Source: Sipunculus nudus (Eukaryota; Annelida; Sipuncula; Golfingiida; Sipunculidae). Taken from it: a stretch of 64,000 nt of DNA. The notes under the pieces were generated by a model. It was not told where the DNA came from and did not search any database. It worked only from the letters and a program-made list of their open reading frames with translations. The position numbers were made by a program, and so were the translations under genes. Position 1 is the first letter of the stretch. Each line of letters begins with the position of its first letter. The stretch is from assembly GCA_026874595.1 (NCBI GenBank), contig CM049308.1, forward strand, positions 78,416,124-78,480,123, given 5' to 3'. Shown here one piece after another: positions 50,301 through 61,400 of this stretch.

Positions 50301-53300
50301 TTATGCAATATTGACATCATTTCTGGCATATGCATAGAGAATGTATAGAAAAATATGTATATTATATATGATTAAAGTTACATCAGTGGTTTTGTTATTA
50401 GGCAGTCTTGAAGTGTAACAATGGGTTTTTAATGGAAAAATGAAGTTTTTCATTAATATCTCGAAGGTATTAAGTCCTAGTGACCAAATTCTTGGCATGG
50501 TAGGGAATTTTGGAGACATCTAATTGTATGCCAAATTTTAGGAACTGAGAGCTGAAGCTGGGGAGCTGAGCTCTTGCAAACTGCATAACACTAGCTTGAT
50601 GTAAACAATTTGTTACATGGTGCTTGAAAACTTGAATAAAATCTACAGTTTTTGATCAACTGGTTTCAAATTCTTGGTGTTAACAGACAAAATGCTAACA
50701 AAAACATGCTGAGAAAAATTAAATCCACAGTACTTACAGTAAAAAAACGTGCCATGGTCAAAGTTGGGCAAAATTTAAGGTACCAATTTTTTATTTTTGT
50801 AAATATTTTAAAAAATTTAAAAGATTTTGATCTAATTTTGGGTATACAATTTAATTTTGATAAATTAAAGTTATATTAATGGAAAAAAAGTCCATAGCTT
50901 TAACAAGTTTTGTGTTAAGTGATCAAATATCTTTCCTGATTTTTTACAAAATGCATTATGTTTGGGCTCATAACTTTTTTAAATTATATAATACAGACAT
51001 AATTTCTGGCATGTACATAGGAACTATATAGAAGAATATTTATGGTAAATATGAGGGAAAACAGATGAGTGGTTTTGATATTAGGCAGTCCTGAAGTGTG
51101 AAAATAGGTTTTTAATAAAAAATTGAGGTTTTTCCTTAATTTCTCAAAGGAACGAAGTCGCAAAGACCCAGTTTTCGGCTTGGTAGGAGATCTTGGGGAC
51201 ATCTAACATTATGCTGAATTTTGGATTCCTAGGTCTTACGGTTTCAAAACGTGCCACATCTACGGACGGACGGACGGACGGACGGACGGACGGACAGACG
51301 GACGGACGACGGACAATGGACCACGACTATAGCTCAGATGACTTATAGTCAGCTGAGCTAAAAACTTAATCACTAACTCTACAGAAGTAGCTATCATTTT
51401 TGTCCCTTCCTTAAGTTTAAATATTTCACACTATGTTCTGCATACACAAGGTTTATTCCTTCAATAAATAAAGAGGTAAAGATTTTATTGGAAAATAATG
51501 TAGGTATCAGCTGATTTAGGTATTAGGGAGAATCTGTGTTCAGAAAGAAAAATATTCTAGGAATCATTGCAGTCCTTTAGGCACAAGAGAGAAAATCTTG
51601 GGTACGGGTTAAAGTTCACCATGTACCAATGCAGAAACTTGTTTTGAATTTCTTCCATTTGTTTTGAAAACCAGTGCTTAAACAAAACAGATGTATGCAG
51701 TTGCTGACCAATCACAGAAGCCTTCCCCTGAGGCCTGCAACTGCGCAATGTTTGGAGACTGATTTTGTGGTGTATGAACTTGGTAATAAGGTCAAGGTCA
51801 AAAATGAATACCAGGTGTAAATATGTGACCTAGGACTAATATTCTGCAATTTCAGCTTTTGAAAATCAGCCATAGTGAGATATAGCACAAACAGAAAATG
51901 GCGGAAGAAAGAAAATAAAAATTTTGAAATCACATGTTTTTCACTCAGAAGGACTTTTAAAAGTATGTCCACCCACAAACATTTTTAACCAATTATGAAC
52001 ATAGAAATAACCTCATCAACCCCTATACGCCTCCCATTGTAGCACAGTGCCCCATCCCATCCCAAACAGAGTTGAACTTACCAACATACAGCCTGGCTCT
52101 TGGCATTAGGCTAAGAAGATGCTTGTAGATCTGAAATAAACAATAAATCATTACATTACAGGCATGACACATGTGAATCTATCAATCATAATTAATATTA
52201 GAGAGAATACATGTCTCTAAACATATATCATAAAGCAGCATTTCCATGTGTGTGTATATGCATGAAAAATCGCTCACATGATTTTGTAACTGGGTGTTTC
52301 TATGTGTCCATAAGCATATATGCATGTATGCCCGAAAATCCCCACAGGAGCGATTTTCCCGCATAGGGTCTGCATGAACTCAAAAGATTCAGGGTAAAAT
52401 GACGTCATTAAACCATCTTTTTGTGGAAGGCCTGCTTGATCCACTGTACAAACATATATGTTTGCAAGTTTACCCATCTACCCATATATGCGCGCAAGGA
52501 AACACACCTATTTTTATTCAAGCCTATATGCACATATGCTCACATCGATATGCTGCTTTACATGTTGAAAGGCACCTGTAGTATTTTCAGTTTCAGTACA
52601 GGTAAGAACAGACTGCTGTGTATTTCATGTGGAAAGGATAACTTACCTCATGTAGTACTGCTAAAGCCTCCTGGTTCATCTGAAAAAAATAAAAAAAAGA
52701 GTCAAATGTTTTAAACCAAGCAATGTCACAGTTGTGCATTTTTTTTAAGTTATCATAAACTTACCCTGACAATTTGTAACAGTTCACTGAGATAATAAAT
52801 ATGTTTGGAAATGTCTTTTTAACGTATGGCTGTGCAAATATTAAGACACACATGTATTTTGCAACATCAGTTATTATAATTCACTATCTTAAAAGTCTGA
52901 ATGCAATGTATTGATTTTCAAATATGTTTTATATGGCATAAAGTGACATGGTAAACCTGGCAGTAATTTATATCATGAAACATAGACTTAATCAAGAGAC
53001 TCAATTTCAACTCAGAATTGAACTTTTTTTGTTAAACAACCAGCATCACAAGATAATTGAAGCCCAATGTTCAAATTAGAGACACTATATGAACATTGAT
53101 AGGCCACTTACAGCATTAGGGGTCACGTCCTTGTGCGGGCTAAGTAGACTGCGTGACGACCGGAAAGCTTGTCGGAAATGGGAACTTGGTACCAGGGCCA
53201 CCAGAAGATTAGCAGCAGCTAAAACACAGAAAATACAGGATTAGTTTTCTCCGTCAGAAGGGTATATGTTCATTCCCTTTTGTATGTTTGTTTGTTCACA

Positions 53301-55400
53301 ACATAACTCACACAATCATGAATGGAATCTCATGAAATTTTCAGGGCCTTTTCGGAATGGGCCAAGGAAGAATCGATTAGATTTGGTGTGGATCTAGCGA
53401 CAGCTTGTCACCCCAAACGTCGATTTTAGATATTACTGAAGACGATGGGGTGACAGTACAAGCTATTGGGTTCGCATCAATTCTAGTACGTGCAGATGTG
53501 CACGCCATTTCTGACACTAATTTTTCATTTTCATCTACTTCTCGAGCTGTCATTTTCCTGAGTTAAGACAAAAAGTGACGTTATTCTGTTGGCGAAAATA
53601 ATAATTATTACATCCACGGTTGACTTACGTGTATTCGTGCAGCAGTTTTTAATACCGAGGCTAGTTTTACTCGAAAAACTCGTCTCCACGTCTGTCAGCG
53701 GGAGAACCATAACTTCCGGTAGGGGATTCCCAAACGGCTATGTGTAAAACTCGGAAGTCGGAAGTCGGAAGCAAGGATTTTTTAAAATAAAGCAATGATC
53801 GAAGCATAATTAAAATGCTACTACATCAATGGAAAGTACCATTTTATGTTTATTGATAAAATAAGGTTTTTTCTTTCATAATGCAAAAATCAAAGTTATC
53901 CATCCGAAGTTATAGACTATTTTTTTTTCTCGGAAATGCCCGATTATGGTCCAGATGTGTAAAACTCGGAAGCCAGTATTGGCTAATGCACTGGTCATCA
54001 TATCGTCAGCAAACTTGTCAAGCATTTTCAATAATTTCAATATGACATATATTTCATAAACTCAATCTGTTTTTTAACATTCATGATGCTGTTTTTTTAT
54101 AATATATTATATTGATATTTTATTTCATTTGTAAAACAAGATTATATTAACTCATCAATATTTTACGCTGTTACGTATTTTATGTTGGGGGAAAGTTCAG
54201 TAAATGTTAAAAAATAAATTGTTACAAAGCAAATTTTACAGATATAACACATTCTTTTTAAATAAGAACCTGGTACCAGCAACTATTTTTTTCGGAGAGA
54301 AGGATGTCCGAAAGCGCACGGTACTACTGTATCGAGAATTCCGACTACAGTCCGGTTAATTTTGTTTTCTGAGGATAAAAATATAAGAATCAAATAAAAA
54401 TAGTCAGTATACACGGAATATTCAGATAAAGATTTTTATAAGGATCAAAATATATTAAATTTTCATATTTGTTCAACGTATGGGAAATATATTACTGTTT
54501 TTATTTTGAATGACATCGTAATTTATTACTATTTTAATGCCGTATTAGGGTTTATTATAACATATTTATTATTCAGTGGTGCATCCATAGAGGGCGCAAG
54601 CCCGTTCAGACGTAAAATCTCTCATTTTACCGAGTTATTTTCCAATTATTTCGTAATTAATTTTCCTTTCTTTTTTAGATTACTTTTTTTTATTCCCCAG
54701 CAATTTCATTATTTTTACTTTCCAATTCATAAGTTTGTGATTTACTCCACTATGAGAGCATCCAAATATAAACTAATATATTGAGGAATCCCCCCCCCCC
54801 CCCCCCCTTATCGCATTACCGTGCGAGTCATGCACGGTCTCCCCACAGAGCTGAGCTGGGGGTGGGATCGACCGTGAAAAATCTCACGCCTCCTCGGCTG
54901 ATACTCAGACTCACGCACTGTGCTCTGCTGCCCGAGCCTAGGCGCTCACAGATCACAAAAGTCGGTCAAATGCAATGATTGTCATAAGATTTAAACATAT
55001 TAATTATTTGACAACGAGTACTACCTTTAAATAGTGACATTTTGAAAGTTATAAATGTATAGACGCGCGTTTCATTATTGACATTAACATGTAACGAACT
55101 TTTGAATATTTGGACTTTCCAGTTTATACCGTAATTTTATAGAAATATAAATATTAAAGCCCAACAACATCAGGTTTGAATATATTGTTCAAAAACATGT
55201 AGGAGAATAGTTGCGGAACAGAAAATCCTCATAATCATTTGTTTAAGGTGCCTCAAAATGTCCTCTTTACATTGCATATTTTAAAAATTAATCCCTTCCC
55301 ATACCCTCCCCATGTAAATATATATCTTTAACAAAAACAAAACTCTAGATGGGGTGAAATATACGTGAATACGAAATAATACGTGAAAATAAACCCACAC

Positions 55401-55448
<48 letters not shown>

Positions 55449-58400
55449 TTAACAAATAAAAAAATTAAGAAGTTATAGTTTTTCGATTATGTATCATGTA
55501 TTGTATTATACACTCATTAAAAGCAGAATCATGCATAAGCAATTTTAATATTTGCATGCAGCTATAATTATAATGAAACTGCATTTGGGCTGTGGCTCTT
55601 AACTGACCACAAGTTAACCAGTGCGTCTCTGTGACTTCCGAGTTATACACATTGGATCACATCCCAGCACTTCTGCCTGAAATCCGAGATGGCATCCGAG
55701 CACAAAATCATCCATAACTTTCAGATTAAAGAATGGATCACTATTATTCTTCACAGAATGATAATAAAGATCTTATTCTATCGGGGAAAAAACAAAATGG
55801 TATTGAAGCGTTAGCATTTTGTACATGCTTTAAACTGCTTTATTTATAAGACATTCCTTGGTTTCCGGCTTCCGGCTTCCGACTTCCAAGTTTACATACA
55901 CGACCGCGCCATGACACCTTTAGTTTTGAATGAGAAGTACCGCTTCACGTGAATCGGTGCCACAGTGATGAAAGGAGGTAAAATGTAATTATTTTTGTGT
56001 AACAACATTTCTTCTTCGATATTAAGCACATATAATACGACTTTATAAGCCTGTGATGCCAAATAATACCAGACAGTAAATATTTTGATCCGACCCTTAG
56101 AATGGGCGTTCTGTTGTGACTGCCATCATGACTCCAGGCCCTATCAGTTTATTTCCGAAGGCCTGAGTGTCATGTTGTCATGGCTAGTGTGGATCCACCT
56201 GATGATCTGGGTCTAGGAAGAATTCACATACGTACATTCACTTATGCTACAATGAACCTCTGAGTGTTGGCCAAATATGAGAATGCAAACACGTTCTTTT
56301 GAGGCACCCCACAATATGGACCACCCGAATGGTGGAGGCCTGCATTCATGAGAATGCATATTTCAAGTTTGATTCTAAAAATATGAGGCTGACTTTTATA
56401 ACCTGTAACTTACCGTTTCTGACCTTGACACTGTTGTGAGCCATCAGAAAGAGTTCTACCCATGTGTCCAGCCCTTGAAGGACCCAGTTGTGAGCGATTT
56501 TGTTTCTGGTGACCTGAGCTGACAGCCAGTCCAGGCACTGCTGTGGACAGTACTCCGTCACCTTAAAACAGTCAGTCATCATCAGTTAAATATTATCAGC
56601 TATTCCTGTAGGAAACATTTCTGTTTTTTTTTTTTATTTAACTCAAAAATATTTGCTGACAAGCTAAAATATCAATATAAGCATCAGAGTAATATTACAT
56701 GGTACAAACAAAACATTTTCTGAAATTTGATTCAACATTCAAACAAATCGGTTGATGAAAATTAGAAATTAAACATATTTCACAAATGTATAATTTCAGT
56801 GTAACCACATACACTATCAATGAAATCTAGGGATTAAACACTCTGATTTGAAGAATTGTGAGAATCATTGCATAAATTCTACACAATGAATGTTGACAGT
56901 TCTCTTATGTTAACCTGTGAAATATAGAATACAGTATTCATTTTTCAGCCAATTTAACAATAAGTGGTTATGTATGAAACTAACCTCCCAAAATTTCTGC
57001 AAGACGAACTGCGTGAAAGGCGGCATGCCTGGTGGTCCCCCTGGGATCTCTACCAGCTGAGACAGCAGTTTAAAGAATGGAGCACATTGCTGGAAAACAG
57101 AAGAGAAGCATGATCATGGACAAAAAACAGGTTCATTTGTGGAAATTTAAACTATTAGCATCAGTTTTAAATTTACTTTAATTAAATTTTGAAAAGATTA
57201 GAATTTTATCTCAAAGAATAAAACATGTCTGACTGATGTTGAAAGAAAATTATTAACCCCCCCCCCTACACACTAACACGTGATACATACCTCATGACTA
57301 AGTCTGGTCACTGCACTGTAGATCATCTGGATAATCTGTAATGATAATACAGAAAGTATGCAAGTTATTTATCAACATCCACATCAATGAGTTACCCAGA
57401 CCTCCTTGGACTTGTATGTCATCTTAGATATAAATAACAGTGGAACCTCTCATAGTGGGCACCTCAATAAAGTGAGCACCTCAATACAGTGGGGAATTTT
57501 TCACAGACCCCTGATTCCTACTCTGTATCATTAATGTGGTTGTCATTTTGTCCAAGTAGTGGGCACCTATATTAAGTGGGGGGTTTGGCCCAGTCTCAAG
57601 GATGCCCACATTATAGAGCTTTCATTGTTATAATATAAAAGAAAAGTATATGGGTTTTAGAATAAAACCTGAGGCCTGATTATCAGCAAAGGACTGTATT
57701 CCTAATTGAAATTCAAAAGGTTTTCAGCTTCAGTAGTTATTTTCATCTTTAAACAGGAGAATATTTATCTGTTAGATGTATTTTAATTAAGCTACAGGTG
57801 CTTGAAAGCACTATAATGGAAAACTGAATGAAGTAAATAATTATTTCTAAAATTATAAATACTTCAGAAGTATAATGTTAATGAATCCCAGCCAAAACAA
57901 TGAGCTAACGAGTATTTCTATACATATCCTCAGTGATTAACTAGTGATCAATAAATCTTTCAGGCACTGTCAACTGATTATCTTCTGAAGTGAAGGGTAA
58001 TGCAAATACTTACTGCTATGGCTAATCGTTCATTCCAGCGACACAAACTGAACAGCAAGTTACATGTTTGACGAATATTGATCCCATCTCTAATCTGATT
58101 CAGGAGGAATGGAAAACCCTGAATTAAAATTAAATCACATTAAAACATGAGCTTATCATGATCGATAAGCATGACATTACATTATGGGCAAGGTGTGATG
58201 ATTTGTGTAAAAAGGCGTTAAACAAATCACATTTATAATAATAATAATATCAAGCTGATTAAGTATTTTTGAGTGCTAGGGTTCTTTCGAGTTGAAAACT
58301 ACTGGGACTAAATAATATTATGATAAAAGTTTCCACCTGTACAGACAGGTCACCATTCTGCCAGTCTTTTCTACTCGAAATGAACTGCTTTCTGTTTGGG

Positions 58401-61400
58401 CACTGTGGGAAGGCTGGGACTAAATGTTTCAACTGTCAAACTTTATGATCAAAATTTGTTACATCTCAAGGGGACTCTTCCTTTTTACATTTCACATGAG
58501 TATGCTTGCAAAATATTACTTATTCCGTGAAGTCCTTACCACAAGCACACCCATGTTTATGTAATTTTCCTTGAAAAAAATTCTTATCCAACATTCTTAA
58601 ACGGACTAACTTTGTCTTTACCCTCTTCACTACATTAATACCTCAATTATCCGTGTATTTAGAAGCCAAGGTGCATTGTGGGAGTCAGATTGTGATGCCC
58701 ACAAAACCTAGGACTCTACAGAACTATTATCTCGATATCACATGATGAGTAACTAAAAGCACTGACCTTTCCACCAATCAGTGACTGGTGATCTTTTTCA
58801 GACAGGTGGAGCCGGTTGTCTTCCCCGCGTGACTTTTCAACGAGTAGCGAAATAAGGGCTATCATCTTCTCTAGTGTTTGCGGTCGGTACTTTTCTTCTG
58901 TGATGATCACTTCTTCATCGTCATCATCGTCATCATCAGAGAGGACCTCAACCTGGTCAAATATTTGACATTGTAGAGTATTAAAAAGAATGCATATTTC
59001 CAACTGTACAAACAACCTTAAGACAATAATAAACAAAGCCTATATACAGTTCCTTTTTCTTTTTATTATGAACCAGCGCTGTGGTTGTCGAAGGTTATTC
59101 AAGGATGAGGACAATTAGAGGCTGGCTATTTTAAGAAATGTTTGTATTGACTGTTGGCCAGTGATTAACAAGGGACCCATGGGTCACGGCGCTCAGCTGA
59201 TCGTGATTGGACTATAAATGTTTCTCCACTGTGATACTATATCAAGTCGATAAAGCTTATTGGGCTATTATAAAGGAATGTAATGTAATATGTGAGTAAA
59301 TGATAAATGAAATTACCTGACTGATGGATTAATAGAGTAAAATATAGTGGTTTATTTTTTATTTATTTATGAGGGGTTGAAAATTGTGATATATTTGAGC
59401 AAATATGAATGCAATGACAGCAGTAATAAGCAGTAGTAGAATGATGATAAGGCTATTTGTTGAAGGATCTAAAGTGTATGGTAGTCTGCAAGCTTTCAAT
59501 TTGACAGATATGATGTAATGATTAACTATTCTGATGAAGTGATTTATGAATTTGTGACTGTATTACACAATATCTCTTTAGTCTTGACAAGGTACATTAT
59601 TGTGATGCCCACTATGTCTACATATTACACAATATTGACATAATTTCTGGCATGTACATAGGTGACTATGGACGAATAGTTATACAAAATGTTAAAGTAT
59701 GAATATATCTGATTCATCTTGTTCTTGCTTACTGAGGCTGACTTTGGGATGGGGTTCGGAGAAGGGAAAAGTGAGGGCAGCACGAAGGTGGATGTAGAAA
59801 AAATCTATTGTTATGTTTTTCATTTATATAAGAATATGAAAAGCTAAGAAGAAAGGGGCCCTCCTACTTGGTTATAGTAAAGTTCTAAATATATGATTGC
59901 AAACTAATACTCTGACAGGACAGTCATGAAGAAAAACAGTAAAAGTTTTGAGATACTGTGATGCATATGAAAATTTACAGATGGACAGGCAAGTGGACGG
60001 AATGGACTAATACCTTTATATCACTTTCAAGGGAATAATGCATTTAAGTTTATATATAAGCCAATTATTTTAAGCATATCCAGTGTTTCCATTAAGAAGT
60101 TTTTATCTGAATCATTTTTTTATTTACAGGTTTTATAAATTTTTAATAAAAAAAAACTGAAAATATAAGTTAAAATATTAGAATTGTTGCAAAAGTTGCA
60201 ATCATTATATATACAGAGTAAAAAACTGAAACTATAAGTTAAAATATTAGAATTGTTGCAAAAGTTGCAATCATCATATATAGACAGAGTGTTGCTCATT
60301 TTGGGTCATATTATGCATACACATATATTTTATTATTTTTAAATCATAAATGTTTAAACTGAATTTAAAAGAAAATAATGCCACAACATGGCATCTACAA
60401 GAATATTCCTTGAATCACTATTAAAACTTTTTGCACATTGGAATTTTCACTACATGCTTAATTTTATTCACTGAAATAAAATAAAAGATTCAGTAAATTT
60501 GATAAAATAAAACATCTTTTCAAATAAAGTATACACACTGTTGGTTGAATGAGGGACAAAAAATATTATTGTGCTAATTACTATCCCAGTTTTAATTTAT
60601 TACTGGAATTAATAGTCAATTTCACACCTGGTGAAGTTTTTACTCTTCTGAAGTAAGGAATTACTTATCTGATGAACATCCACACTTTCATAGCAATAAA
60701 CCACTCTGTGGACACAATTAAATGTACACTTTAATCATTGTAACCCTGGTGGTACAATACAAAATCTAAAATGTAGCATAGCCTAGAATAAGAATGAATC
60801 AAATACAGAAAATAATAACATTCATCTAGTTTATGCACCATCTGGGGGGGGGGAGTGCAGGGCAGAGGGGAAGCCTGCTGGTAGTGGCCAAGCTGAGCCA
60901 AGGCAAGCTGCCTGGGGTGGGTTACATAATGCAAGTGAAGGCTGTACTACTAGGTGGGCTAGATGTAAACAACACTTGACATGGTGTATGAAAACATGAA
61001 TAAAAGCTATTCTTTCCAATCAATTTCTTTGAAATTTCAGATTTTAAAAGATTAAATCCTTATGTATATATGCTGAGAAAATTAAATCAACAGTGCCACA
61101 GTTGGACAAAATTTAAGGTATTGATTTTTTATTTATGCTAATAACTTGAAAAATTTGCAAAATTCAGATCCAATTTTGGGTAAACAATTGAATCTTGATT
61201 AAATAAAGTTATATTCCTGAAAAAAAGTCTCTAGGTTCAGCAATTCTCATGTTAGGTGAGTGAATATATTTCCTGATTTTTAAAAATTGCATTATATTTT
61301 GGCCCATAACTTCAAAATAATACCCAATACTGACCTATTTTTTGGTATGTTCATAGAAAATGTTTGAAAGAATGTGAATACTAAATATGATCAAAAACAG

